Assembly (NCBI GenBank): GCA_025175895.1
Contig: CM045991.1
Location: 85,733,174-85,797,173, forward strand
DNA: 64,000 nt
Reading direction: 5' to 3'
DNA from: Wurfbainia villosa
Taxonomy: Eukaryota; Streptophyta; Magnoliopsida; Zingiberales; Zingiberaceae
The position numbers were made by a program, and so were the translations under genes. Position 1 is the first letter of the stretch, and the number at the start of each line of letters is the position of its first letter. Below are positions 45,324 through 56,909 of this stretch, piece after piece. The notes under the pieces were generated by a model, which made no database searches, was not told where the DNA came from, and was given only the letters and a program-made list of their open reading frames with translations.

Positions 45324-45504
45324 GTTGTTCTTATCTATGTTGGATATCAACCCATTCGGAGATGGACCTACGATCTCTTGAATTAATTTTGAGGGTTTTT
45401 TGAAATTTAAAAAATGAATGGGATTTTGTAAATGTATGTTGATGCATTTTAAATCATCTTTCTCATATATGCTTGATTTGTATTTCAAGGTTAATCGATT
45501 GATC

Positions 45505-47694
45505 ATGGCGTCTTTGAATTTACGCTCGATTTTGGATTCAAATAAATTGACTGGGCTGAACTTCTTGGACTGGCTTAGAAACTTGAGAATTGTTCTCAAG
45601 GCTAAAAAGCTTACGTATGTCCTCGAAGAGCCTCTTCCCATCTTTCCTAAGGATGATGCAACTCCGAACCAATTGTTGGCCTATCAGAAACATATGACTA
45701 ATTTTGAGTTGGTGAGTTGCATCATGCTAGCCGCAATGGCGCTCGAGCTTCAGAAGCAACATGAGCATATGGATGCTAATACCATAGTCTTCTATCTTCA
45801 TGAGTTGTTTGATGAGCAAGTGAGATTCGAAAGGTTCGAAGTCTCTAAGCTCCTCTTCACTTCTAAGACGCAAGAGGGTTCATCTGTGGTGTAATTTGTT
45901 CTCAAGATGAATAGGTACATCGAGCGGCTGGCTACACTCGGTTTTGTGATGGATCATGAGTTAAGTATTGACTTAATTATGCATTGTTTTTCCAAGAGTT
46001 TCTCAAAATTTGTGATGAACTACTGGATGAACAAGATTGAAACAACAATTCCTGAGCTCCTCAATATGTTGAAGACTGTGGAGCCTTCTATAAAGCACGA
46101 GGATAAGATGGCACTGTTAGTTGATTCCTCAAATAAAAGTTCTAAGAGGAAAATAAAGGAACAGAAAAAGGGGAAGAAGAAGAAGGTAAAGAAGGCAGAA
46201 CTAGCACAAAAGGGCACTTGCCATCATTGTGGCAAGGAGGGTCATTGGCGAAGAAACTGCAAGATTTATCTTGAGTCTATAAAGAAGAATAAGGCATCCG
46301 ATGCCCCACCTTCTTTAGATATCTTTGTTTTTTATTGTCATTCTATATCCTTAGATACTTGGGTATTGGATACCGGGTGTGGTTCACATATATGTAATAA
46401 CATACATGGGCTAAGGAATAGAAGAAAACTCATCAAGGGAGAGTCAAATTTACGTGTTAGGAATGGAGCAAAGGTTGCTGCACTCGCCATCAGAACATAT
46501 TTATTGAAACTCCCTATAGGACTTGTCTTAGAACTGGACAATTGCTTTTATGTTCCTTCATTGATAAAGAACATCATTTATATTTCTTGTTTAAATAGAA
46601 ATGAGTATCATTTGACTTTTAGTAACAATTATTGTTACATAACTTTGAATGGAGTTCTTTATGGGACTGGAACTTTAAGCAATGGTGTATATATGTTGGA
46701 CGTATCCAGTGACATTCTCAATATCAAAGCGAGAAACAAGCGTGCTCGAAAAGATAATCAATTAGACTCCTACATGTGGCATTGTCGTCTTGGCCATGTG
46801 AGTAAGAAATGCATGTCTGAATTACACTGATGTGGAATTTTAGAATCGTTTGAATTAGATTCTTACGATACATGCGAATCATGCTTAAAGGGCAAGATGA
46901 CCAAGTTACCTTTTACTGGCCAAGGTGAACCGGTGGGAGAGTTGCTTGGTCTAATACATACTGATGTATGGGGACCTATGTCAACTCAAGCTCTAGGAGG
47001 CTATAGATACTTCATTATCTTCACTGATGATCACTTACGGTTTGGGTATGTTCTCTTGATGAAACACAAGTCTGAAGCCTTTGAAAGGTTCAAAGAATTC
47101 ACAAATAAAGTAGAGAAATAACTTGGCAAGAGTATTAAAATACTTCAATCGGATCGAGGTGGTGAATACTTGAGTCAAGAGTTTCTAGATTATCTGAGGG
47201 ACAATGGTATATTATCTCAATGAACTCCGCCGTATACACCACAGCTTAATGGTGTATATGAGAGGCAAAATCGGACCTTTTTGGACATGGTCAGGTCAAT
47301 GATGAATCATACGAATCTTCCCAAGTCCTTTTGGGGCTATGCACTTCAGACAATTGTTTACTTGCTAAATTGAATTCCGACCACGGTAGTCTCTACTACT
47401 CCATATGAGATATGGAATAGTAAGAAACCTCATTTATCTTACTTGAAGATATGGGGTTTACTGCTTATGTGAAGTGGACTGTATCAGATAAATTTGATGC
47501 TAAGTCTGATAAATGTCTATTTATTGTATACCCTAAGGAAATGAGGGTAACCAATTCTATCATCATGTGGAACAAAAGATGTTTGTTTTAAGGCATACTG
47601 TGTTTCCGGAGAAAGAGTTTCTCTTGTAAGAAGATAGTGGGAGTGGCATTGAACTTGAGGAGGTTCAAAAGACTCCAATAGACATTGATGAGAT
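45505..47694 (+). pseudogene. Element F gag-protease-integrase, several nonsense codons
   Basis: Start ATG at 45505 (MASLNLRSIL) rather than the upstream in-frame ATG. One frame runs through gag (LTGLNFLDWLRNLRIVLKAK), TAA at 45892, zinc knuckle CHHCGKEGHWRRNC, protease active site in WVLDTGCGSHICN, the pre-integrase HCRLGHVSKKC region, TGA at 46828, C-E-S-C with KGKMTKLPF, integrase core (HTDVWGP, FTDDHLRFGY), TAA at 47119, SDRGGEYLSQEF, TGA at 47221, NGVYERQNRTFLDMVRSMM, and a TGA near 47371. Almost no frameshifts occur before about 47450. The lesions are largely point changes, consistent with deamination of CAA/CGA-type codons. The catalytic motifs are otherwise recognisable. Confidence 0.87.
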
Positions 47695-49988
47695 TGATGG
47701 AATGTCGCTTCGGAGGCTCATTGGCTCCCATGTCCCTGGATTAAAATTTTCACTAATGAAAGACTTAATCCGGATGGGATGAGCTTCCTTGGCACAACCT
47801 ATTTGTCGTCGTGCTAACAACTTGAGTGGTCGCTTGAACAAACTAGTTGTTCAAGCAACACAACTCTTCTAGTTGGTTAGCCGCGGAAAAGACGACGGAT
47901 GGATCACCGGTTTTTGTGTTTGTCTTCAGGGTCCATGATTATACAATATATATTCATACACACACATGCATAATCATCATATATAAGAACATGCTCAGAT
48001 CTGAAATTAAAGTTATAAAACTTTATACCTTATGATCTTCTACCGTATGTCCTATCCTTCTCGTGGACGACGTGTGGACGAAGATCCTCCACGAGTAGAA
48101 GCCTTCTAGATCACGTTCTTCTCTTCCTTGTCCGCTGCGAACAAAGAGAAGAACCAACGAAACCTTTCCTTTCTAGAACCGACCACCAAACAAGAGAGTT
48201 TGATGCAACCGCCGGCCAAGGAACGATTGGATGAGCGCCGGCCAACTAGTTGTATTGTTGCCGCCGGCCACCTAGATGTTGGAGAAGCACCGGCCACCAA
48301 TTGTTGGAGAGCCGCCGGCCACCACGGAGCAAGGGAGGAGGAAGAAGAGAACCGGCCAAGAGAGGAGGAGAAGAAGAGGCGCCACCAAAACCTAGGGAGA
48401 ACAATAACCTTGCGCCCACTTCTTAGCCGCCCAAAACACTAGCTCCTCTAGGGTTTGTTGCCCAACACTTGATGAGCCAAACCCTAATTCTCTAATCCAA
48501 AAATCATGTTTTCGCCAATGCCTAAGCCCTTATTTATAGAATTTAGGAGAAAGTTGGTTAGCCTAAAATATAGGAACTAATCCTATTTTCTTGCCGCCAA
48601 CCAACCTTATCTCCTTTAAGATTTGTTGCCCAACACATGGATGAGCCAAACCCTAATTCTAGAATTTAGGCTTAAGCCTCCTCTAATCTCCACCATCAGA
48701 TCTAGGGATTTAATCTCCACCGTCGGTTCTAGGGATTTAATCTCCACCGTCGGATCTAGGGTTTTATCCCAACCGTCGGATCTAGGATTTCATCCCAACC
48801 GTAGGATCTAGGATTTCATCCCAACCATAGGATCTAGGATTTCATCCCAACCGTCGGATCAAGGATTTCATCCCAACCGTCGGATCTAGGGTTTTATCCC
48901 AACCGTCGGATCTAGGGATTTAATCCCAACTGTCGATTCTAGGGTTTCATCCTAACCATCGGATCTATGGATTTAATCCAACCGTTGGTTCTAGGGTTTC
49001 ATCCCAACCATCGGATCTATGGATTTAATCCAACCGTTGGTTCTAGGTTTTGTTTTACATTCTTGGATCTAAACTTCACAAGGATTATATTAGGCTACGA
49101 TAGGGACCATAAGGAGGAGTTGGGTCTTGGCCACCCGATGGATCGGAACCACACAAACTTGATCCATCAATGATGTTCCATTCCACTAGAGGATCATCAT
49201 TGAACTACCTCACCAACCCCCATAAATTAATATGGGCTCCATATATTATTTGTACATTAATCTCCCCGTGTTTAAGATATCGAATGTCCGTCAATTAATT
49301 GATTTACTGACCATCAATTAATTAACATCTAATTCCACGAGTAGTACCACTCAACCTTATCATCATGTTGACTAAGTCAACCAGCTGGGTTTACATGATG
49401 AACCTTATGAGCTCCTCAAGGGGACATCATCAACCTAATATATAGGACACGGTTTCCTCCTATAATCAACGGCACACCATGTAAATAATATTATTTCCCA
49501 ACTTACCGGGCATATTGATTTAATCCATCTAAATCTCACCCACTGGTAAATCAAAGAAATAAATACTAAGTACATGTGCCCGTTATTATATCGGGATTAA
49601 GAGCATGTACAACATAATATCCGAGGTCCAATTCAATTATGTAGTCAGCACTAAATTGAATCACCTCTATGACGGTCCTACTCAATGCACCTAAGTGTAC
49701 TAGTGTAACTCTATGTTCAAGATAAAACAATACCAAGCTACACTACAACCATGCCAATGGTTTGTCCAAAACCATCTTGGTTGTGAGCCTCTACTTATAT
49801 TTAACAAGGGAGTGATAACATGATCTTCTGTGCCACACCAAGCACCATGTTATCTACAATGTAAAATATTAGACAATATGCACACACATATAATAAATAT
49901 ATAAAGTGCAAACAATGATCATGTGATTCTTATTTCAAAATAAAATGTTCATACAAAAAGAGCTAGGCTTTCAGTATACATTCTAACA
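47695..49988 (-). repeat. Element G 3' LTR
   Basis: 2294 bp. On the plus strand it starts TGATGGAATG and ends TTCTAACA. It contains a minisatellite of ATCCCAACCGTCGGATCTAGGG-like units (about 24 bp) at roughly 48698-49045 and the TATA box complement TATTTATA at 48531-48538. Open frames such as 48128-48442 are repeated in the other LTR and are not genes. Confidence 0.93.
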
Positions 49989-50000
49989 ATCTCCCACTTA
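49989..50000 (-). other. Element G polypurine tract
   Basis: Minus-strand TAAGTGGGAGAT adjoining the 3' LTR; it would prime plus-strand DNA synthesis. Confidence 0.85.
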
Positions 50001-50021
50001 TACTAAAAGACTAAGTTGTCA

Positions 50022-52214
50022 TCACAGTGCCATACATCTGATCCCCATGTCCTCCACATGCCTATCAAACGTTTTCGCTGGAAGGGCCTTAGTGAATGGA
50101 TCCGCCAGGTTATCCTCTGATGCAATCTTGGCGATAGCAACTTCTCCTCGCTTTACGATCTCTCGTATAAGGTGGTACTTGCGCTCTATGTGTTTACTCG
50201 CCTTATGGGCTCGTGGTTCCTTCGAGTTTGCAACTGCACCACTGTTATCACAATAAATTGTGATAGTTATGGGCAAACCAGGAATCACATCCAAGTCCAT
50301 TAAGAAGTTTCTGAGCCATACAGCTTCCTTGGCTGCCTCAGAGGCTGCCACATACTCAACTTCCATGGTAGAGTCCGCAACGCATTTCTGCTTGACACTC
50401 CTCCATACTATGGCTCCACCTCCAAAAGTAAACACAAACCCCGAGGTAGACTTACTCTTGTCCCTATCTGATTGGAAATCCGAATCCGTGTAACTCACAG
50501 GGACTAATTGATCTGCCCGGTAAACCAGCATATAATCCCTAGTCCTTCTCAGGTACTTCAATATATGCTTTATCGCAGTCCAATGTCCCTGTCCAGGATT
50601 ACTCTGATATCTGCTAACCATGCCCACGGCAAAGCAGATATCCGGTCTCGTACATAGCATAGCATACATAAGGCTTCCTACTGCCGAAGCATAAGGAACC
50701 ATCTTCATGTCCTCTATCTCCTTTGATGTTTTGGGACACATCTCTTTAGATAAAGGAACTCCATGCCTAAAAGGTAGAAAACCTTTCTTGGAGTTTTGCA
50801 TGCTAAAACGAGCAAGGATAGTGTCAATATATGAAGCTTGAGATAAGCACAACATCCTTTTCTTGCGATCCCTTATAACTTTGATCCCAAGGATGTGTCC
50901 CACTTCTCCCAAGTCCTTCATGTCAAACTGTTTGGACAACCATACCCTTACGTCTGATAACACTTTGATATTGTTGCCAACTAACAAAATGTCATCTACG
51001 TATAGTACAAGAAACACCACTACGTTTCCGTCACATCTCTTGTATACACAAGGTTCATCTGAACTTTGAATAAATCCATATGACTGGATTACCTCATCAA
51101 AGCGGATGTTCCAAGATCTAGAAGCTTGCTTCAATCCATAAATGGACCGATTAAGCTTACATACAAGATGCTCTTTGCCTTTAGCAATGAATCCCTCTGG
51201 TTGCCGCATATAGATGTTCTCCTCAAGACTTCCGTTAAGGAAAGCTATATTGACATCCATCTGCCATATCTCATAATCCATATGAGCAGCTATAGATAAG
51301 AGAATCCGGATAGACTTAAGCATAGCTACCGGCGAAAAAGTCTCCTCATAATCGATGCCCTCTTTCTGAGTATACCCTTTCGCAACAAGCCTAGCTTTGA
51401 AGGTCTCAACCTTCCCGTCTACTCCTCTCTTTCTCTTGTAGATCCACTTGCATCCAATGATTTTTACACCATTGGGTGGTTCTACTAGCTCCCAGACCTG
51501 ATTAGAATCCATAGATTCTATCTCTGAATTCATCGCACTTTGCCAAGATGCCGCATCTCTATCTTGGAGTGCCTCATCATATGTCCAGGGATCAGGTTCA
51601 TGTTCTCCAGGGACTAAGTCCGAAGACTCTCCCAAAAACATGAATCTGTCGGGTTGTCTAACAACCCTCCCACTACGACGAGGTGCCTCCTGCGTATGCT
51701 CTGTGACACGCGGTGCAGTGACTTGTGGTGTGTCCTCTTGTACCGGTGGTACTGAAGTTGGGACTTCCCCTGTCAACTCCTCAAGAACAATCCTACTCGT
51801 GGGCTTGTGGTTCATCACATAGTCCTCCTCTAGAAATCTGGCATTCGTACTCACGATCACCTTCTGATCTCTAGGACTATAGAATAAACCACCCTTCGTT
51901 CCCTTAGGGTAGCCAACAAACAAGCGCACTTCTGTACGAGATTCCAACTTACCAGCATCTCCCTTCAGCACATGTGCTGGACTACCCCAAATCCGAATAT
52001 GTCTTAGACTAGGCTTTCGCCCAGTCCACAACTCTACAGGGGTAGAAGGTACTGATTTAGATGGAACCAAGTTCAGAGTGTACATTGCCGTATCCAGTGC
52101 ATACCCCCAGAATGAAATAGGTAACTCAGAATAACTCATCATCGATCTCACCATCTCCATAAGAGTCCTATTCCTTCGCTCTGCTACACCATTCTCGGGT
52201 GTGCCAAAGTGCAT
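50022..52214 (-). CDS. Element G integrase end, reverse transcriptase and RNase H
   Basis: 730 uninterrupted codons. They start in the integrase after a small deletion (GTPENGVAERRNRTLMEMV), then the integrase C-terminal region (PVELWTGRKPSLRHIRIWG), linker RRSGRVVRQPDRFMF, RT with DVNIAFLNGSLEENIYM, catalytic YVDD (50991-51002) and MKDLGEVGHILGIKV, and RNase H with CTRPDICFAVG, YTDSDFQSD, STSGFVF, the STMEVEYVAASEA region and SKHIERKYHLI to the end. The RT/RNase H half appears intact. It is out of frame with the upstream integrase frame, so translation would need frame correction. The first ATG is an artefact of the break. Confident copia pol by motif order. Confidence 0.9.
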   Translation of the reverse strand: MHFGTPENGVAERRNRTLMEMVRSMMSYSELPISFWGYALDTAMYTLNLVPSKSVPSTPVELWTGRKPSLRHIRIWGSPAHVLKGDAGKLESRTEVRLFVGYPKGTKGGLFYSPRDQKVIVSTNARFLEEDYVMNHKPTSRIVLEELTGEVPTSVPPVQEDTPQVTAPRVTEHTQEAPRRSGRVVRQPDRFMFLGESSDLVPGEHEPDPWTYDEALQDRDAASWQSAMNSEIESMDSNQVWELVEPPNGVKIIGCKWIYKRKRGVDGKVETFKARLVAKGYTQKEGIDYEETFSPVAMLKSIRILLSIAAHMDYEIWQMDVNIAFLNGSLEENIYMRQPEGFIAKGKEHLVCKLNRSIYGLKQASRSWNIRFDEVIQSYGFIQSSDEPCVYKRCDGNVVVFLVLYVDDILLVGNNIKVLSDVRVWLSKQFDMKDLGEVGHILGIKVIRDRKKRMLCLSQASYIDTILARFSMQNSKKGFLPFRHGVPLSKEMCPKTSKEIEDMKMVPYASAVGSLMYAMLCTRPDICFAVGMVSRYQSNPGQGHWTAIKHILKYLRRTRDYMLVYRADQLVPVSYTDSDFQSDRDKSKSTSGFVFTFGGGAIVWRSVKQKCVADSTMEVEYVAASEAAKEAVWLRNFLMDLDVIPGLPITITIYCDNSGAVANSKEPRAHKASKHIERKYHLIREIVKRGEVAIAKIASEDNLADPFTKALPAKTFDRHVEDMGIRCMAL

Positions 52215-53503
52215 AATTGGGATTGAATCACCTCTGATAAGTAACTCCTAAACTCTCCCAAGAGGTATTCGCCACCACGATCAGATCGTAGTGTCTTGAT
52301 ACTTTTACCTTGACGGTTCTCCACATCAGCCTTGAATTCTTTGAACCTGTCAAAGCATTCAGACTTGCGGCGCATCAAGTAAATGTATCCATATCTTGAA
52401 TAATCGTCTATAAAGGAGACGAAATATTCAAAACCACCTCTTGCCTAGATAGACATAGGACCGCACAAATCAGAATGAACCAATTCTAACACATCTTTGG
52501 CTCTATACCCCTTGGCCTTGAAAGGCCTCTTGGTCATTTTACCTTCCAAGCAAGATTCGCAGGTTGGGAGATCCTCCACCACTAATGAACCCAAAGATCC
52601 ATCAGCTATCAACCTTTGAATTCTGCTTAGGTTAATATGACCAAGCCTTAGATGCCAAAGATATGTTTGGTTCATTTGCGAAGGTTCTTTTCTCTTATTA
52701 GACTTAGAAGATGAGTTATTCACTTCTATATGCATCGTGGGAGCTTTTGGTTCAAGAGTATACAAATTGCCAACCAATGTACCTGAACAGATAATCTCTC
52801 TATTTCTTTTTATAACAACTCTGTCATTAAAAGAAATAGAATATCCATCCATAAACAATTTAGAAACCGAAATCAAATTATTTCTAAATGTAGGTACATA
52901 AAGACAATTTCTCAAAACCAAAACTTTATTTCTATCAAACGATAAATAAACGTCTCCCACTGCAATAGCCGCTACCTTAGTAGCATTGCCCATGTAGATG
53001 GTAATCTCTCCCTCAGCTAGTCGTCGGGTTTCCTGGAACCCCTGCAAAGAATTGCAGACATGATCAGTGGCTCCCGTATCTACACACCAGGTACCGGTAG
53101 ATAACACCACTAAACATGTTTCAACGACTAAGGCAGAAGATATACCTTTGTTCTGCTTTAGGAAGGGGAAGTCTTTCTTCCCATGTCCAGTCTGTCTACA
53201 AGTGAAGTACTTACCTTTCGGCTTCTTCACTCCCTGATATCCTCCCACCACCTTTGCTCTACCTTGTTTCTTCTTCTTCTTGCCTTTCGGCTTAGAAGTA
53301 GAAACCTTCTGAGCAACCATGGCTTCTTGCCTTGCAGCTCGATTCTGGTATCCGAAAAGTTCCTTTTCCCCAGAATCATCTGCAGGCCTAGGAGGACACT
53401 CATCGACAGTTAAGACACTATCCATATTTCTTTTCCAATCATTATTGTTTGGGGACAGTAAGTTTGTTTCCTTTAGTACCAAAGTAAGTGGATTGAAAGC
53501 CAT
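52184..53503 (-). pseudogene. Element G gag (core deleted), protease and integrase start
   Basis: Start ATG at 53503 (MAFNPLTLVLKE). Gag is abnormally short: only about 60 codons precede VSTSKPKGKKKKK, whereas copia gags of this type have over 200. The zinc knuckle has decayed (YFTCRQTGHGKKDF lacks two of the three Cys). Protease WCVDTGATDHVCN is intact, then FRNNLISVSKL, the pre-integrase HHCC (WHLRLGHINL, CESCLEGKMTKRPF) and HSDLCGPMSI followed by TAG at 52445-52447. The same frame continues to 52184 (ending near DRGGEYLLGEF), where it shifts. Protease and pre-integrase motifs would be functional as read. Confidence 0.88.
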
Positions 53504-54546
53504 TTGAAAATCCTAAGAATCACAATGATCAAAATATTAGATTTCAAATATTATTGATTCCTCAAAACAATAAAATTCCGAAATCAACCAACACCTCAAA
53601 ACACCGAGAATATCGCATGCCACGCTGTGTGGACGTATACGAATTCTACATTTGTAAGAGGAGGTTTTACCCATTAATTTTATTATCTTGTCAACCTTAC
53701 TTTTTGACAAATAAAATTAATAGTTGGTTCCTCTTTGGCCCTACAAATAAAAGCAGTGACTCCGATGGGGAGGATACTTTTATTTGCATCTAAGTGTGCA
53801 CCATTACACGATACTAAAGGAATTATTTCGGATTATGTGCCTTACCACTGTGGAAGTACACACGCTCCTAAATAATTTCCTATAACCATTATTTGACCTA
53901 GTGATCCGCAAACAAACCCATCCGATGGGGAGGAAGGCACTCAAAGCCAACGCGCAAGTTTGTTGCATCACACGTCAAATTGTAATGGAGGCCGCGGGAA
54001 TTAATTAAAATATCCCTCTCCCACTTAGTAAATTGCAATTGAGGAATTTTAAAACACACACAACATGCATATAAAACAAATAAGCAATAAATATGGAAAA
54101 AACAGAATTTTTTCCAACTATTATGGCATTGTCCTCCAATATGCATCCCGTCGTGTCCACCTCGTCCGCTCCATCTTTTCCCGTGCGCAAGTCACCAAAG
54201 AGTTCCGAGCCGAGATAAATCATTTTATTTACATCCATCGATCCTATACTCCATGAAGGAGTGTACAAATAATCTAGATCGAAAGTAAACTAAAATGATC
54301 GGCTAAACAATGCCGTATTTAATTACAAAAATTAAATACTAATCTAGCCTCGTCAACCCCGAGGATTCAAATAATAAATTTTTACACACATCCATTCACA
54401 TACACACACATGGCCATAATAGTCGGATCTTATGCCTGCAACCAAAGAGTTCCACTACGCATATCCTACTATTATCCGGCACATATTATATATGAAAAAT
54501 GCATAAAAATATAACTGAATCCTAACACACAAAACCGGAAACCGTT
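53504..54546 (-). other. Element G 5' leader
   Basis: About 1 kb between PBS and gag with no coding sequence. TCCGATGGGGAGGA occurs twice on the plus strand (about 53760 and 53919). Confidence 0.75.
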
Positions 54547-54558
54547 GCTCTGATACCA
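54547..54558 (-). other. Element G primer binding site
   Basis: Minus-strand TGGTATCAGAGC, two bases after the 5' LTR. Confidence 0.92.
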
Positions 54559-54560
54559 AT

Positions 54561-56909
54561 TGATGGAATGTCGCTTTGGAGGCTCATTGGCTCCCATGTC
54601 CCCGGATTAAAATTTTCACTAATGAAAGACTTAATCCGGATGGGATGAGCTTCCTTGGCACAACCTATTTGTCGTCGTGCTAACAACTTGAGTGGTCGCT
54701 TGAACAAACTAGTTGTTCAAGCAACACAACTCTTCTAGTTGGTTAGCCGCGGAAAAGACGACGGATGGATCGCCGGTTTTTGTGTTTGTCTTCGGGGTCC
54801 ATGATTATACAATATATATTCATACACACACATGCATAATCATCATATATAAGAACATGCTCAGATCTGAAATTAAAGTTATAAAACTTTATACCTTACG
54901 ATCTTCTACCGTATGTCCTATCCTTCTCGTGGACGACGTGTGGACGAAGATCCTCCACGAGTAGAAGCCTTCTAGATCACGTTCTTCTCTTCCTTGTCCG
55001 CTGCGAACAAAGAGAAGAACCAACGAAACCTTTCCTTTCTAGAACCGACCACCAAACAAGAGAGTTTGATGCAACCGCCGGCCAAGGAACGATTGGATGA
55101 GCGCCGGCCAACTAGTTGTATTGTTGCCGCCGGCCACCTAGATGTTGGAGAAGCACCGGCCACCAATTGTTGGAGAGCCGCCGGCCACCACGGAGCAAGG
55201 GAGGAGGAAGAAGAGAACCGGCCAAGAGAGGATGAGAAGAAGAGGGGCGCCGACCAAAACCTAGGGAGACCAATAACCTTGCCGCCCACTTCTTAGCCGC
55301 CCAAAACACTAGCTCCTCTAGGGTTTGTTGCCGCCCAACACTTGGATGAGCCAAACCCTAATTCTCTAATCCAAAAATCATGTTTTCGCCCAATGCCTAA
55401 GCCCTTATTTATAGAATTTAGGAGAAAGTTGGTTAGCCTAAAATATAGGAACTAATCCCTATTTTCTTGCCGCCCAACCAACCTTATGTCCTTTAAGATT
55501 TGTTGACGCCCAACACATGGATGAGCCAAACCCTAATTCTAGAATTTAGGCTTAAGCCTCCTCTAATCTCCACCGTCGGATCTAGGGATTTAATCTCCAC
55601 CGTCGGTTCTAGGGATTTAATCTCCACCGTCGGATCTAGGGTTTTATCCCAACCGTCGGATCTAGGATTTCATCCCAACCGTAGGATCTAGGATTTCATC
55701 CCAACCATAGGATCTAGGATTTCATCCCAACCGTCGGATCAAGGATTTCATCCCAACCGTCGGATCTAGGGTTTTATCCCAACCGTCGGATCTAGGGATT
55801 TAATCCCAACCGTCGATTCTAGGGTTTCATCCTAACCATCGGATCTATGGATTTAATCCAACCGTTGGTTCTAGGGTTTCATCCTAACCATCGGATCTAT
55901 GGATTTTGGTTCTAGGGTTTCATCCCAACCATCGGATCTATGGATTTAATCCAACCGTTGGTTCTAGGTTTTGTTTTACATTCTTGGATCTAAACTTCAC
56001 AAGGATTATATTAGGCTACGATAGGGACCATAAGGGGGAGTAGGGTCTTGGCCACCCGATGGATCGGAACCACACAAACTTGATCCATCAATGATGTTCC
56101 ATTCCACTAGAGGATCATCATTGAACTACCTCACCAACCCCCATAAATTAATATGGGCTCCATATATTATTTGTACATTAATCTCCCCGTGTTTAAGATA
56201 TCGAATGTCCGTCAATTAATTGATTTACTGACCATCAATTAATTAACATCTAATTCCACGAGTAGTACCACTCAACCTTATCATCATGTTGACTAAGTCA
56301 ACCAGCTGGGTTTACATGATGAACCTTATGAGCTCCTCAAGGGGACATCATCAACCTAATATATAGGACACGGTTTCCTCCTATAATCAACGGCACACCA
56401 TGTAAATAATATTATTTCCCAACTTACCTGGCATATTGATTTAATCCATCTAAATCTCACCCACTGGTAAATCAAAGAAATAAATACTAAGTACATGTGC
56501 CCGTTATTATATCGGGATTAAGAGCATGTACAACATAATATCCGAGGTCCAATTCAATTATGTAGTCAGCACTAAATTGAATCACCTCTATGACGGTCTT
56601 GCTCAATGCACCTAAGTGTACTAGTGTAACTCTATGTTCAAGATAAAACAATACCAAGCTACACTACAACCATGCCAATGGTTTGTCCAAAACCATCTTG
56701 GTTGTGAGCCTCTACTTATATTTTACAAGGGACTGATAACATGATCTTCTGTGCCACACCAAGCACCATGTTATCTACAATGTAAAATATTAGACAATAT
56801 GCACACACATATAATAAATATATAAAGTGCAAACAATGATCATGTGATTCTTATTTCAAAATAAAATGTTCATACAAAAAGAGCTAGGCTTTCAGTATAC
56901 ATTCTAACA
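54561..56909 (-). repeat. Element G 5' LTR
   Basis: 2349 bp. Minisatellite at about 55570-55970 (one or two more units than the 3' LTR), TATAAATA on the minus strand at 55413-55406. Ends are TG...CA on the minus strand (TGTTAGAATG...CATTCCATCA). Confidence 0.93.

Larger units (their letters stand above)
47695..56909 (-). mobile_element. Ty1/copia element G, complete, nested in F
   Basis: 9215 bp. On the minus strand: 5' LTR 56909-54561, PBS 54558-54547, leader, gag/protease/integrase start 53503-52445, integrase 52378-52184, integrase end/RT/RNase H 52214-50022, PPT 50000-49989, 3' LTR 49988-47695. Flanked by a perfect GAGAT target duplication. The two LTRs are very similar, with scattered mainly C/T differences and a few short indels, so insertion is recent relative to other elements here. 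The gag core is deleted, one UAG and one frameshift occur in pol. Confidence 0.93.

Noticed and set aside
48128..48442. 104-codon open frame, repeated at 54994-55296, plus minus-strand counterparts
   Set aside because: It lies within the LTRs of G, differs by frameshift between the two LTRs and is low-complexity (Glu/Arg-rich).
47695..56909. Two separate solo LTRs around an unrelated copia gene
   Set aside because: The PBS, PPT, strand and perfect target duplication show one complete element G.
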